Counted from the first letter of the stretch, positions 17,445 through 26,938 are shown. The stretch is 64,000 bases of DNA from Streptomyces qinglanensis (GCF_900111245.1 NZ_FOGO01000002.1:434001-498000), one strand, 5' to 3'. Notes: generated from the letters alone by a model not told the origin. A program made the numbers and translations.

Positions 17445-18062
17445 ATGCGTACGTGGACTCGTGCTGTTCCGGCGGTGGCGGGAGCGTTGGTACTGACCGT
17501 CGCGGTGACCGGGTGCAACAGCCACTCGAGCTCGAAGAAGTCGAAGAAGAAGAGCCACGCGGGGTCGCACTCCTCACACTCCCGCTCCTCGAAGGAGAAG
17601 ACGACCTTCCGCCTGGGCCAGGCCAGCCCGGTCCAGAAGAGCGACATGACCAACTCCAAGGACGCCAGGTACACGGTGACGCCGACCAAGGTGCAGACCG
17701 GCACGAAGGCCGACATGGACAACTCCGGCCTCAAGAAGGACGAGGAGGACGGTCCGCAGATCCCCGTCTACGTCTGGTCGACCCTGGAGCACAAGGGCGG
17801 CAAGACCATGGAACTCGGCGACATGGACGACGACCTGATCGTCAAGACGGACAAGAACAAGCGCACCCGGGCCCTCATCGTCATCCTCGGTCAGGCCAAG
17901 TGGCCCAACTGCCCCGCCGTCGAGAGCAACAAGAAGATGAATGCGGGCGACTCGGAGAAGATCTGCTCCGCCTTCCTCATCCCGGAGGGCCAGAAGGCCG
18001 CCGCGGTCGAGCTGAGCCAGGGCTTCTCCAAGGCCCCGCTGGAGTGGGCCGTCACGAAGTAG
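17445..18062 (+). CDS. Secreted lipoprotein, unknown function
   Basis: Not assigned to a family. A 205-residue protein with a lipoprotein signal peptide ([23 protein letters not shown], cleavage before Cys at about 25), then a Ser/Lys/His-rich linker and a beta-rich domain with two cysteines (about 165 and 180). ATG 17445 is preceded by GTGAGGA. Similar lipoproteins with a conserved extracellular domain are common in streptomycetes and usually unannotated. A hairpin at 18113-18142 terminates it. Confidence 0.8.
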   Translation: MRTWTRAVPAVAGALVLTVAVTGCNSHSSSKKSKKKSHAGSHSSHSRSSKEKTTFRLGQASPVQKSDMTNSKDARYTVTPTKVQTGTKADMDNSGLKKDEEDGPQIPVYVWSTLEHKGGKTMELGDMDDDLIVKTDKNKRTRALIVILGQAKWPNCPAVESNKKMNAGDSEKICSAFLIPEGQKAAAVELSQGFSKAPLEWAVTK

Positions 18063-18112
18063 CCGAACGGCCGGCGAGTATCCGGTACTCGCGGCACTGC
18101 CGGCGCCCACAC

Positions 18113-18142
18113 GTGCGCGTCCCCGTAACCGGGGGCGCGCAC
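18113..18142 (+). terminator. Terminator hairpin after lipoprotein gene
   Basis: A 13-bp stem with one G-U wobble (gtgcgcgtccccg against cgggggcgcgcac) and a TAAC loop, 50 bp after the stop codon. A smaller stem (gcgagta/tactcgc, 18074-18092) precedes it. Confidence 0.75.
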
Positions 18143-18158
18143 GCGGCGTTCGCGGGGC

Positions 18159-18238
18159 GGTCGGGCGGTCGGGCGGTCGGGCGGTCGGGCGGTCGGGCGG
18201 TCGGGCGGTCGGGCGGTCGGGCGGTCGGGCGGTCGGGT
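18159..18238. repeat. 8-bp tandem repeat (ggtcgggc)n
   Basis: Nine exact copies of ggtcgggc plus a tenth with a final T, immediately downstream of the terminator and 75 bp before the reductase start. A microsatellite of this perfection is probably length-variable between strains. Confidence 0.95.
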
Positions 18239-18312
18239 CCGGTGCCGGCGGATCGGTCCGCTGTCGGCGAAGTGGACTGGGCAGGCCGCACGTTCGCTGG
18301 TTGTCTGGCGGG

Positions 18313-19299
18313 ATGGAGACTCTCGTTCTGGGCGGAACGGCGTGGGTGGGTCGCGAACTGGCGCGGCAGGCGGTCGAGCGCGGGGACACGGTGACGTGCC
18401 TCGCGCGCGGGGAGAGCGGGCCCGTCGCGGACGGCGCGAAGCTGGTCGCCGCGGACCGGCGCGACCCCGCGGCGTACGCGCCGCTGGCCGGGCGGACGTG
18501 GGACGCGGTCTTCGAGGTGTCGTGGCAGCCGGACTTCGTCCGCGGTGCGCTCGACGCGCTGGGGGACCGGGCCGGGCACTGGACCTACGTCTCCTCCGGC
18601 AACGCCTACGCCTCCCACGCCGCTCTCGGAGCCGACGAGTCCGCGCCCACCCTCGCCCCCACCGATCAGGGCGAGGTCGACCGCTCGTCGTACGGCGAGG
18701 CCAAGGTCGCCTGCGAGGAGGCGTCGGCCACGGCAGTCGGCGACCGGCTCCTGACCGCCCGCTGCGGCCTCATAGGCGGACCGGGCGATGCGAGCGGCCG
18801 GTCCGGCTACTGGGTGGCCCGTGCGGCCCGCGACCCGTACGGGCCGATGCTGGTGCCCGACACCCCGGCCCTGCCGACCCAGACGGTCGACGTCCGGGAC
18901 CTGGCCGCCTGGCTGCTCCACGCCGCCGGGAAGGGGACCACGGGTACCTACGACGCGGTGGGACCGGTCGTTCCCTTCGCCGACTGGATCGCGCTGTCCC
19001 GGGACGTGGGAGGCCACACCGGACCCGTGCGTGCCGCGGGGTCGGAGTGGCTGCTCGCCCACGGCGTCGCCCAGTACATGGGCCCCGAGTCGCTGCCGAT
19101 GTGGCTGGTGAAGCCCGGTTGGGGAGGGTTCTCGGCCCGCAGCGGCGCCGCCGCGCGCGCCGCCGGACTCCACCACCGACCCCGCGAGGAGATGCTGGCC
19201 GACACCCTGCGCTGGGAGCGCGAGCAGGGCCTGGACAGGTCGCGGCGGGCCGGTCTCGGTGCGGAGCGGGAACGCGAACTGCTCGCGGCACTGGACTGA
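18313..19299 (+). CDS. NAD-dependent epimerase/dehydratase-like reductase
   Basis: A 328-residue extended short-chain dehydrogenase. The N-terminal dinucleotide site LGGTAWVG (about 5-12), the YVSSGNAY strand and the SSYGEAK catalytic Tyr/Lys pair are visible, so NAD(P) binding is secure. The substrate is unknown; this subgroup contains sugar-nucleotide and isoflavone-type reductases. ATG 18313 is preceded by a weak GGCGGG. The last codons start a 16-bp repeat that runs toward the ArsC-like gene. Confidence 0.85.
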   Translation: METLVLGGTAWVGRELARQAVERGDTVTCLARGESGPVADGAKLVAADRRDPAAYAPLAGRTWDAVFEVSWQPDFVRGALDALGDRAGHWTYVSSGNAYASHAALGADESAPTLAPTDQGEVDRSSYGEAKVACEEASATAVGDRLLTARCGLIGGPGDASGRSGYWVARAARDPYGPMLVPDTPALPTQTVDVRDLAAWLLHAAGKGTTGTYDAVGPVVPFADWIALSRDVGGHTGPVRAAGSEWLLAHGVAQYMGPESLPMWLVKPGWGGFSARSGAAARAAGLHHRPREEMLADTLRWEREQGLDRSRRAGLGAERERELLAALD

Positions 19300-19350
19300 C
19301 GGCGTGCTGGACCGACGGCATGCTGGACCGACGGCGTGCTGGACTGACAC
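19291..19350 (+). repeat. 16-bp tandem repeat starting at a stop codon
   Basis: Three and a half copies of ctggactgacggcgtg, starting with the final Leu-Asp-stop of the reductase (ctggactga). As with htpX, the copies extend the gene end into the intergenic region and stop 47 bp before the next gene. Confidence 0.85.
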
Positions 19351-19396
19351 GGCGCGAAGCGGAGCTCGGCCGAGGTGCCCCGCATAGCATGACGCC

Positions 19397-19750
19397 ATGG
19401 CGAAGACGGCGACGCTCTACCACAACACCCGCTGCGGGACCTCCCGGAAGGTCCTGGCGCTGCTGGAGGACGCGGGCTACGACATCGAGATCGTGGAGTA
19501 TCTGAAGACCCCGCCGGACGCGGACACCCTGCGCGGACTCATCTCTGACGCGGGGATCCGGACCGCGGACGCCGTCCGCACGAAGGAGGCTGCCTACCAG
19601 GAACTCGGCCTCGGCCGGCCGGAGGTGACCGACGCCGAGTTGATCAAGGCCATGACCACACACCCCGCACTGATCCAGCGGCCTTTCGTGGTGACGGACA
19701 AGGGCACCCGGCTGGCACGCCCGGCCGATGTCGCGAACGAGGTGCTGTAG
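19397..19750 (+). CDS. ArsC/Spx-fold reductase
   Basis: A 117-residue thioredoxin-fold protein of the glutaredoxin-dependent arsenate reductase (ArsC) family. The catalytic CGTS motif (Cys13) and the C-terminal QRPFVVTDKGTRLARP match the family; the expected Arg near the end is present. No arsenite exporter or ArsR is adjacent, so a general thiol or arsenate-reducing role rather than a dedicated ars operon is likely. ATG 19397. Confidence 0.88.
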   Translation: MAKTATLYHNTRCGTSRKVLALLEDAGYDIEIVEYLKTPPDADTLRGLISDAGIRTADAVRTKEAAYQELGLGRPEVTDAELIKAMTTHPALIQRPFVVTDKGTRLARPADVANEVL

Positions 19751-19945
19751 CCCCGCGCGGTCTCTCGCTCGGGCGCGTCATGCCTGCGCCAGGACCGCGC
19801 ACATCCTGCGCCAGGACCGCCCGGAGCGCCTGGATGCGGAGGGCTGCCGCGGGGGCGGATCCGGGACGAACCGGCTCGGAAAGGGCGGTCGGACGAGCGC
19901 GGCGGCCCGCCTTCGTCGCCCACCCGAGAGTCACAGGAGTCGGAT

Positions 19946-20977
19946 ATGAGCAGGTACGAGCAGGCGCAGGACAACGGGGCGCCGGGGACCGGGATACCGG
20001 CAGCCCGAGCCGCGGAGGAGCGCGCCGCCGCAGAAGCGGTAGGAGAGGAACGCGCAGCCGCAGACGTGGAAGAGGACCGAGCCGCGGAGGAGCGGGCCGC
20101 GGCGGAGCAGGAGCGCGTGGCCGCGTTCCGCACCCGCATCGGTGCTCGCGCGCTGATCGACATCCACACGCACTTCATGCCGGAGCGACTGCTGGCCAAG
20201 GTGTGGGCCTACTTCGACGCGGCCGGGCCGCTGGTCGGCCGCTCCTGGCCGATCACCTACCGCACCGACGAGCAGCGGCGACTGGACGTGCTGCGCGGCT
20301 TCGGCGTCCGCGCGTTCACCTCGATGCTCTATCCGCACAAGCCGGGTATGGCCCGCTCCCTGAACGACTGGGCTGCCGACTTCGCGGCCCGCACGCCCGA
20401 CTGCCTGCACACCGCCACCTTCTACGCCGAACCCGGCGCCGCCGACGACGTGCGCCGCGCACTCGGCCAAGGCGCCCGCGTCTTCAAATGCCATCTCCAG
20501 GTGGGCGGGTTCGATCCGCGCGACCCCGCGCTGGAGGAGGTGTGGGGTCTGCTCGCCGACGCCCGGGTCCCCGTGGTCACGCACTGCGGATCCGGGCCGG
20601 TACCCGGCGCCTTCACCGGACCCGGCCCGATCGGTGCCGTACTGGAGCGGCATCCGAAGCTGCGCCTGGTCGTCGCGCATCTGGGCATGCCCGAGTACAC
20701 CGACTTCCTCGCACTGGCCGCACGCCACCGGGAGGTCATGCTGGACACGACGATGGCTTTCACCGGTTTCGCCGAGGAGGCCGCCCCCTTTCCCCGCGAC
20801 GCGCTGCCCCGGCTGGCCGATCTCGGCGAGCGCGTGCTGCTGGGCACCGACTTCCCCAACATCCCGTATCCGTACGCCGACGCGCTGGAGTCGCTGGAGG
20901 AGCGCACCGGCCTCGGCTCCGCATGGCTGCGGGCCGTGTGCCACGACAACGCGGCACGGGTCTGCGGACTGGACTGA
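19946..20977 (+). CDS. Amidohydrolase-family (TIM-barrel) hydrolase
   Basis: A 343-residue member of the amidohydrolase-2 group (related to aminocarboxymuconate-semialdehyde decarboxylases and 2-pyrone hydrolases). The metal site HTH is at 74-76; further ligands appear in VVTHCGSG, VAHLGMPEY and the final LGTDFPN. The first 60 residues are an unusual Ala/Glu/Arg coiled-coil extension not seen in typical members. An AGGAG site precedes ATG 19946. Substrate unknown. Confidence 0.85.
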   Translation: MSRYEQAQDNGAPGTGIPAARAAEERAAAEAVGEERAAADVEEDRAAEERAAAEQERVAAFRTRIGARALIDIHTHFMPERLLAKVWAYFDAAGPLVGRSWPITYRTDEQRRLDVLRGFGVRAFTSMLYPHKPGMARSLNDWAADFAARTPDCLHTATFYAEPGAADDVRRALGQGARVFKCHLQVGGFDPRDPALEEVWGLLADARVPVVTHCGSGPVPGAFTGPGPIGAVLERHPKLRLVVAHLGMPEYTDFLALAARHREVMLDTTMAFTGFAEEAAPFPRDALPRLADLGERVLLGTDFPNIPYPYADALESLEERTGLGSAWLRAVCHDNAARVCGLD

Positions 20978-21049
20978 CCGGCGGCGCGGCAGGCCCTGCC
21001 CGACCGTCCTGCCTCCTGGGTGTTCCGGCCGTTTCGGCTGTCCGGCACC

Positions 21050-21188
21050 CCGGTCGTCCCGGTCGTCCCGGTCGTCCCGGTCATCCCGGCCGTCCCGGCC
21101 GTCCCGGTCGTTCCGGTCACCCCGGCCGTCCCGGTCATGCCGGTCGTCCCGGTCATGCAGGTCATCCGGTCATGTCGGTCATCCCGGA
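21050..21188. repeat. 9-bp repeat array between convergent genes
   Basis: About fifteen imperfect copies of ccggtcgtc/ccggtcatc fill the gap after the amidohydrolase and run into the stop and last two codons of the convergent gene at 21179 (Pro-Gly-stop read from the array on the minus strand). Confidence 0.85.
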
Positions 21189-21697
21189 AGGGAGTTCAGC
21201 CAGCGGGACAGGCCGCCGTACGCCATCGGAACGACCTCCTTGTAGGAGAGTTCGTCGTCCAGGGACACCACCAGTCGGCAGAACGGCGGGTACCAGGTCC
21301 GCTTCAGATGAGCGCGCCGGTCGAAGACTGCCTCCAGGAACGCCGGGGTCGCCTCGCGCGGCAGATCGTGGAAGGTCACCCCGTCGAGCGTGATGTGCGC
21401 GTCGCCCTCCTCGAAGAGCTGAATCGAGATCTTCGGGGTGAGCGGGGCCGTACCGCCCCCGTCCTCCGTGCCGCCGGTCGCGGGGAGCTCCAGCAGCGCC
21501 TCGTGCGGGAGGGAGCCGTCCTCGTCGGTGACCGCGAATGCTCCGGCCGCCGTGCGCCGGGACGACTCGTCGGCACCGATGGCGTGCTCCACCGATACCG
21601 GGAGTCCCCTGCGCTCCGCCAGTGCGCACAGCACGGAGACGGCCGACTCGGTGCTGTGGAGCTCCGGCACACGGTGCGGAGGGCGAGTGTGGTCCAT
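21179..21697 (-). CDS. Conserved hypothetical protein
   Basis: Not recognised. A 172-residue soluble acidic protein with no signal peptide or membrane segment, ending in SYKEVVPMAYGGLSRWLNS. Codon use is typical for the genome and a sensible start (ATG 21697) faces the divergent oxidoreductase gene 74 bp away, so I consider it real. The 3' end is built from the 9-bp repeat array. Confidence 0.75.
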   Translation of the reverse strand: MDHTRPPHRVPELHSTESAVSVLCALAERRGLPVSVEHAIGADESSRRTAAGAFAVTDEDGSLPHEALLELPATGGTEDGGGTAPLTPKISIQLFEEGDAHITLDGVTFHDLPREATPAFLEAVFDRRAHLKRTWYPPFCRLVVSLDDELSYKEVVPMAYGGLSRWLNSLPG

Positions 21698-21771
21698 ACC
21701 ACCGAGGATGCCTGTTCCCGGGCCGGGCCGCGAAGCGGGGTGCGCGGGAAGGTGCGCTTAAGCTCGGGGGT

Positions 21772-22674
21772 ATGCGTCTGAGCACCGTGATCCTCCCCGT
21801 CCGCCGCTGGTCCGAGGGCGGACGGGAGAGATGGCGGCGGGCCGAGGAACTGGGCTTCCACGCCGCGTACACCTACGACCACCTCTCGTGGCGGGTCCCG
21901 TTCCGCGACGGCCCCTGGTTCGGTGCCGTCCCCACCCTCTCCGCCGCTGCCGCCGCCACCTCCCGGCTGCGTCTCGGCACGATGGTCACCTCGCCGAACT
22001 TCCGGCACCCGGTCCCGCTGGCCAAGGAACTGATCACCCTCGACGATCTCAGCGACGGCCGCATCACCCTGGGTATCGGCGCCGGAGGCTCCGGCTTCGA
22101 CGCCACCGCCCTGGGCGGGGAAGCGTGGACGCGCCGGGAGCGGGCGGACCGCTTCGCCGAATTCGTTCCGCTGCTCGACCGGCTGCTCACCGAGGACGAG
22201 GTGACGGCCGAGGGCACCTACTACGCCGCCCACGAGGCACGCGGACTCCCCGGCTGCGTGCAGCGGCCCCGGCTGCCGTTCACCGTCGCCGCGACCGGTC
22301 CGCGCGGGTTGCGGCTGGCCGCCCGCCACGGCCAGGCGTGGGTGACCACGGGTGACCCGGCCGCCAACGAGTCCGGTACGCCCGCCGACTCCCGGGTCGC
22401 TCTCGCCCGGCAGGCCGATGCCCTGGAGAAAGCGTGCGCCGACACCGGCCGGGCGCCGGACACCCTGGGCCGTACGCTGCTCACCGGCTTCACCCCCGAC
22501 CGCCCGCTGGAGTCCCTCGACGCCTTCGTGGACTTCGCCGGCCGCCATGCCGCCCTCGGTTTCGACGAACTCGTCCTCCACTGGCCCCTCCCGGGCACCC
22601 GCTTCGAGGCCGACGAGAAGATCTTCGAGCGGATCGCCACCGAAGCACCCGCCCAGCTCGGCCGCGCCGGGTGA
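21772..22674 (+). CDS. LLM-class F420-dependent oxidoreductase
   Basis: A 300-residue luciferase-like monooxygenase-superfamily TIM barrel. The N-terminal segment with TYDHLSW, the TMVTSPNFRHP strand and the LGIGAGGSGFD stretch are typical of actinobacterial F420-dependent enzymes. ATG 21772 follows CGGGGG. Substrate unknown. Divergent from the hypothetical gene at 21179. Confidence 0.88.
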   Translation: MRLSTVILPVRRWSEGGRERWRRAEELGFHAAYTYDHLSWRVPFRDGPWFGAVPTLSAAAAATSRLRLGTMVTSPNFRHPVPLAKELITLDDLSDGRITLGIGAGGSGFDATALGGEAWTRRERADRFAEFVPLLDRLLTEDEVTAEGTYYAAHEARGLPGCVQRPRLPFTVAATGPRGLRLAARHGQAWVTTGDPAANESGTPADSRVALARQADALEKACADTGRAPDTLGRTLLTGFTPDRPLESLDAFVDFAGRHAALGFDELVLHWPLPGTRFEADEKIFERIATEAPAQLGRAG

Positions 22675-22894
22675 CCCGGGGCGCCCCGTGCCGTCCCGGC
22701 CGTCCCGGGCGAGCCGGGGGCCGTGCCGGCCAAGCCTGGCGACGATGCCGTCCCGGCCGAGCTCGTCAGGCGTGCTTCCCCGGTGTGCCCGCCGGGTGAG
22801 CGGCGCCGGTCAAGCACGCCCGGTGCGCCCGCCCGGTGCGCCCGCCGGGTGAGTGCGCCGGGCGAGCATGCCGGTCATCCGTCCCGCCCGCAGT

Positions 22895-23866
22895 TCATCT
22901 CCCTTCCGTGCTCATCCGGTCCATCTGCCGGGCCCGCACCTCCCGCTCCGCCGCCGCCGCGATGAAGTCCGGCACCCGTTCCTCGCCGACGAGGGCGCCT
23001 ACCGCCTCGACGGTTTCGGTCGGCAGCCGTATCTGTGCGGTGCGGGCCGGGTCGGTCGGGTCGGCCGGTTCGGGGCCGGTCGGGGCCGCGGCCGCCGAGC
23101 GGAGATGGTCGCGCAGATTGCGGGCGGCGAACTTCTGCATCGCCCGGGCCAGTTCGGCCTCCACGGTCTGCTGCGCCAGCGGACGGAGGCGGCGCACCAG
23201 GTCCGCCGCCTCGGAGGCGTCCCCGTCGGAGAGATGGACGCCCAGATAGCGGACGAACACATGCTCGTTGGTGAAGTCCAGGAAGCGGGCCGCGATGTGC
23301 TCCACCTGGCCGCGCAGTTCCCGTAGCTGCTCGGTGATGGCCAGCAGCGGCACGCCCGCCTTGTGCAGCTCGGCCGCCACCGAGAGTTCCTGCGGGCTCG
23401 GCACCCGGAACTCGTCCTCGCGGTCCGGAAGCGGTTCCAGCACCCCCAGGGCCAGCGCCTCGGAGACCGCCTCCTCGTCGTACTTCCCGCCGAACAGCTC
23501 GCCGAGATCAGCGCGCGAGATGCGGCCCGACACCTCGTCCGTCCACGGCCCGTCCACCTCCGTCACCAGCCCCAGCACCCCGGCCAGTCCGCGACCCTCG
23601 TCCCACGCCTGGAGCAGCTCCCTTATCGAGGCCAGCGTGTAGCCGCGCTCCAGCAGGTCGGCGATCTGCTGGAGCCGTGCCAGATGCGAGTCGTCGTAGA
23701 CGTTGGCCCGGCCGCGCCGTCCGGGCTTGGGCAGCAGGCCCTTGTCCTGGTACGCGCGGATGGTGCGCACTGTCGCGCCGCTGCGCTGCGCGAGGTCCTC
23801 GATGCGGTACTCGGACTCGGACGTCGAAGCCGATGTCGGCCCCGCCGGGTGGGGGGACGGAGGCAT
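22895..23866 (-). CDS. MerR-family transcriptional regulator
   Basis: A 323-residue regulator with an N-terminal MerR winged helix (YRIEDLAQRSGATVRTIRAY, about 20-40, and the wing RANVYDDSHLARL) and a long helical C-terminal region without a cysteine metal site, so it probably senses an organic ligand or partner. AGGAG precedes ATG 23866. It is the last gene of an operon with the M24 homologue and the EphD-like fusion and is the obvious candidate for their regulator. Confidence 0.92.
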   Translation of the reverse strand: MPPSPHPAGPTSASTSESEYRIEDLAQRSGATVRTIRAYQDKGLLPKPGRRGRANVYDDSHLARLQQIADLLERGYTLASIRELLQAWDEGRGLAGVLGLVTEVDGPWTDEVSGRISRADLGELFGGKYDEEAVSEALALGVLEPLPDREDEFRVPSPQELSVAAELHKAGVPLLAITEQLRELRGQVEHIAARFLDFTNEHVFVRYLGVHLSDGDASEAADLVRRLRPLAQQTVEAELARAMQKFAARNLRDHLRSAAAAPTGPEPADPTDPARTAQIRLPTETVEAVGALVGEERVPDFIAAAAEREVRARQMDRMSTEGR

Positions 23867-23934
23867 GGTCGTGAACTCCTCTGACGGTCGGCACAGCGGG
23901 ACGGGCCTCGCGGCCCGCCGGCTGTCACCTCGGT

Positions 23935-25731
23935 CTACGCGGGCGGTTGGATGCGGGCTATCCCGCGCAGTGCCCGCGGGGTGAAGCGGGACAGCAGCCG
24001 GGCGCCGCGGGCTTCGGGCGTCACCGGGACGACGGCCTGATTGCGTACGACCGCGCGCAGGACGGCGTCCGCCACCTTCTCCGGCGGGTAGTTCCGTATC
24101 CCGTAGAGCCGGGAGGTGCGGCGCCTGCGGCGCTGCTGCTCCGCCTCGTCCACTCCGGCGAAGCGTGCGGTCGCGGTGATGCCGGTGTTCACGAAGCCGG
24201 GGCAGATCGCCGTCACCCCGATGTCCTTGCTCGCCAGCTCGGCACGCAGGCACTCGCTGAGCATCAGCACGGCGGCCTTGGAGGTGCTGTACGCGGGCAG
24301 CGCGCGGGAGGGCTGATAGGCGGCGGCGGAGGCGGTGTTGACGATGTGCCCGCCCTGGCCCCGTTCGGCCATCTGCCGTCCGAAGAGGCGGCAGCCGTGG
24401 ATGACCCCCCAGAGGTTGACGTCCAGCGTCCGCTTCCAGTCCTCGGTGGAGGTGTCCAGGAAGGGGCCCGCCATACCGATGCCCGCGTTGTTGACCAGCA
24501 CGTCGACCGTGCCGTATTCGGCGGCCACTTTCTCGGCCAGCTTCTCCATCGCCTGCTCGTCCGCGACGTCGACCGTCTCCGCCCATGCCTGCGGGGCACC
24601 CACCAGGCGGGCCATGTCGGCGGTGCGGGCGGCGCTCTCCGCGTCCCGGTCGACGGCGATCACCCGCGCTCCGGCCTCCGCGAAGGAGAACGCGGTGGCT
24701 CTGCCGATGCCGCTGCCGGCTCCTGTCACCAGCACCAGTTGACCGGCGAACCGGTCCGCGTACGAGCCGGTCGCCGAGGACGCCGGGGCCGGCAGCACCG
24801 GATCGCTGCCGTCGATGAACTCGCTGATCCAGTCCGCCAGCCGGTCGGGCCGGGTACGGGGCACCCAGTGCTTGGCCGGAAGCGTGCGCCGAGTCAGCCG
24901 CGGCGCCCACTGCTCCAGATCGTCGTACAGGTGTTCGCTCAGGAAGGCGTCCCCGGTCGGTGTGACGAGCTGCACCGGTGCGTGTGCGTAGCAGTCGGTG
25001 CGCGGGCGGCGCAGCCGGGCGCGGACGTTGTCCCGGTAGAGCCAGGCGCCGTGCGCCGCGTCGTCGGGCAGCGAGTCGGTCGGATAGCCGCCGCGCGGCA
25101 CCTTCTCGGACAGCTCCAGGAGACGGGGCCAGCGCTTGCCGAGCGGCCCCCGCCACGCCAGCTCCGGCAGCATCGGGGTGTGCAGCGCGTACACGTACCA
25201 GGACTTGGCGCCCTGGCCGAGGAGCTGGGCGGCGCGGCGCGGCGTCGGCCGGGTCGCCCGCTTCTTGATCCAGTGCCCGAAGTGGTCCAGGGACGGGCCG
25301 GAGATCGAGGTGAAGGAGGCGATCCGCCCTTCGGTACGGCGCACCGTCACGAACTCCCAGCCCTGCACCGATCCCCAGTCGTGGCCCACCAGGTGCACGG
25401 GCTCGCCCGGACTGACCGCGTCGATCACCGCGAGGAAGTCGTCGGTGAGCTTCTCCAGGGTGAACCCGCCGCGCAGCGGCTTGGGCGCGGTGGACCTGCC
25501 GCAGCCGCGCACGTCGTAGAGGACCACGTGGAAGCGGTCCTGGAGCCGGTGCGCCACCGCGGACCAGACCTCCTTGCTGTCCGGGTAGCCGTGCAGCAGC
25601 ACCACCGTCGGCCGTGCGGTGTCGCCGAGTTCCGCGACGCACAGGTCGATCCCCCCGGTGGCGATCCGGCGCTCCCGTGCGCCCGCCGGCAGTCCGCCGG
25701 CCTCCGTGCCGCCGTCCGTCTTCGCGTTCAT
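23935..25731 (-). CDS. ephD: EphD-like alpha/beta hydrolase-SDR fusion enzyme
   Basis: A 598-residue two-domain enzyme. The N-terminal half (about 20-310) is an epoxide-hydrolase-type alpha/beta hydrolase with HGYPDS (oxyanion region) and the nucleophile Asp in GHDWGS (about 117-121). The C-terminal half is a classical SDR with TGAGSGIG (about 335-342), NNAG and YSTSK (about 479-483). This is the architecture of mycobacterial EphD, which has been tied to oxidised mycolic acids; streptomycetes lack mycolates, so a lipid or xenobiotic epoxide/alcohol substrate is inferred. The ATG overlaps the stop of the upstream M24 gene by 4 bp, so translation is coupled. Confidence 0.9.
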   Translation of the reverse strand: MNAKTDGGTEAGGLPAGARERRIATGGIDLCVAELGDTARPTVVLLHGYPDSKEVWSAVAHRLQDRFHVVLYDVRGCGRSTAPKPLRGGFTLEKLTDDFLAVIDAVSPGEPVHLVGHDWGSVQGWEFVTVRRTEGRIASFTSISGPSLDHFGHWIKKRATRPTPRRAAQLLGQGAKSWYVYALHTPMLPELAWRGPLGKRWPRLLELSEKVPRGGYPTDSLPDDAAHGAWLYRDNVRARLRRPRTDCYAHAPVQLVTPTGDAFLSEHLYDDLEQWAPRLTRRTLPAKHWVPRTRPDRLADWISEFIDGSDPVLPAPASSATGSYADRFAGQLVLVTGAGSGIGRATAFSFAEAGARVIAVDRDAESAARTADMARLVGAPQAWAETVDVADEQAMEKLAEKVAAEYGTVDVLVNNAGIGMAGPFLDTSTEDWKRTLDVNLWGVIHGCRLFGRQMAERGQGGHIVNTASAAAYQPSRALPAYSTSKAAVLMLSECLRAELASKDIGVTAICPGFVNTGITATARFAGVDEAEQQRRRRRTSRLYGIRNYPPEKVADAVLRAVVRNQAVVPVTPEARGARLLSRFTPRALRGIARIQPPA

Positions 25732-26579
25732 ACCGCCTGTACCTCCTCCTGCCGGCGCCGCACGTGCGGCAGATCGTCATCCAGCCAGAATGCGCTCTCG
25801 ACGGGATCCCGGGAGTCGGTGACGACCAGGATCTCCTCGAACTTCGCGCCTGTGCCGCGGAACCCCAGGTGCGGCTCCACCGCCCACAGTCCGGGCTGCG
25901 GCGGGTGGTCCGAGAAGCGGTACGGGCTCCACAGCGGTGACCAGCCGTCCCGGTGCCCGTGCAGGGCGTCCCGCGCCAGTCCGCGCAGCGCGTTGGTGCC
26001 GAATCCGAGCACCGTGGGCGACCGGCGGCGCTCCGGGACGCGGTCGATCTTGTGCGCGATCACGCCGAACGGATAGGCGCGGTGCCGGTTCGCATACCCC
26101 TGCGCGACCATAAGCCGCCCCACGTCCTCGTACACCGCACGCAGCGGACGCCGCTCCCGCACGGCGGCCAGGATCAGTTCGCGGTGCTCCAGCAGGTCCG
26201 CCAGCAGGCGCTCGTGCAGCGGGTTGGGGCCCAGGCAGCCGGAGTAGCCGATGTCGGAGGTGAAGCCGCCCCGGATCGGTGCCATGTCCAGGATGAACGG
26301 CATACCCGGTGCCAGCTTGCGGTTCGTGGGGAAGAACTGGAGCGGGACCTTGAAGCCGGTGAACGCCGTGCGGTCCCCGAACCAGGCGAAGGGCAGATGG
26401 AACCAGTCCGCCACCCCGCGCTCGCGCAGCCAATCGCGCTGCATACGGGCTGCCTCCCGCTCGGTCACTCCCGGCTTCAGCCGGGCGGCCACCGACTCCG
26501 CGCAGGCGTAGGCCAGTTGCTGGACCTCCCTGAAACCCCGCAGGTCAGCGGAGGAATAACTGCTCGTCGCCGCGCGCAT
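25728..26579 (-). CDS. M24 (Xaa-Pro peptidase-like) metallopeptidase homologue
   Basis: A 283-residue pita-bread-fold protein related to methionine aminopeptidase and creatinase. The stretch ILDMAPIRGGFTSDIGYSG carries two Asp ligands, PFGVIAHKID a His and GLWAVEPHLG a Glu, so most of the di-metal site seems present. ATG 26579 is chosen for its GGAAGG site; a longer frame to 26747 includes a Gly-Thr repeat and overlaps the promoter. First gene of an operon with the EphD-like fusion (4-bp overlap) and MerR. Whether it is a peptidase or another C-N hydrolase is open. Confidence 0.85.
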   Translation of the reverse strand: MRAATSSYSSADLRGFREVQQLAYACAESVAARLKPGVTEREAARMQRDWLRERGVADWFHLPFAWFGDRTAFTGFKVPLQFFPTNRKLAPGMPFILDMAPIRGGFTSDIGYSGCLGPNPLHERLLADLLEHRELILAAVRERRPLRAVYEDVGRLMVAQGYANRHRAYPFGVIAHKIDRVPERRRSPTVLGFGTNALRGLARDALHGHRDGWSPLWSPYRFSDHPPQPGLWAVEPHLGFRGTGAKFEEILVVTDSRDPVESAFWLDDDLPHVRRRQEEVQAV

Positions 26580-26707
26580 CGCCAGCCTTCCGTCCGTGGG
26601 CGTTCCTCGTGTCGGTTTGTCGGTCCCGGTCCCGGTCCCGGTCCCGAAGCCGGGGGCCGGTGCGGACCGCGACGGAGCCACGGGCGCACACCGGTTCGTG
26701 AGCAATT

Positions 26708-26747
26708 TGACACCGATGAATGTGACATCGGCCCGTGGCGGGGTCAA
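26708..26747 (-). promoter_or_regulatory. Putative promoter of the M24-ephD-merR operon
   Basis: On the minus strand TTGACC (26742-26747) and CACATT (26719-26724) are spaced by 17 bp, a good SigA-type arrangement. Two TGTCA direct repeats (minus strand; forward 26708-26712 and 26723-26727) overlap and follow the -10 region and could be contacted by the MerR regulator. Inferred from sequence only. Confidence 0.5.
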
Positions 26748-26938
26748 GAGGTCCTCCCAGCCTGTGGAAACTCCGGGACGCGGTCGCCGCCAGGTACTCC
26801 GGGGCCGGTCATGGCGCTCCCCTACGGGTCACTCCGACCTGAGAGTGAGGCGCCGGAGCACCTGAGGGGTACGTGCTCCGCGCCGAAACCGGCGCAGCGT
26901 CTGACGCGGACGCGGCGAGCGGCTCATAGCGTCGGAGC

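Noticed and set aside
18159..18238. CRISPR-like regular repeat
   Set aside because: The unit is 8 bp with no spacers and there are no cas genes; it is a simple tandem repeat. The same applies to the other arrays.
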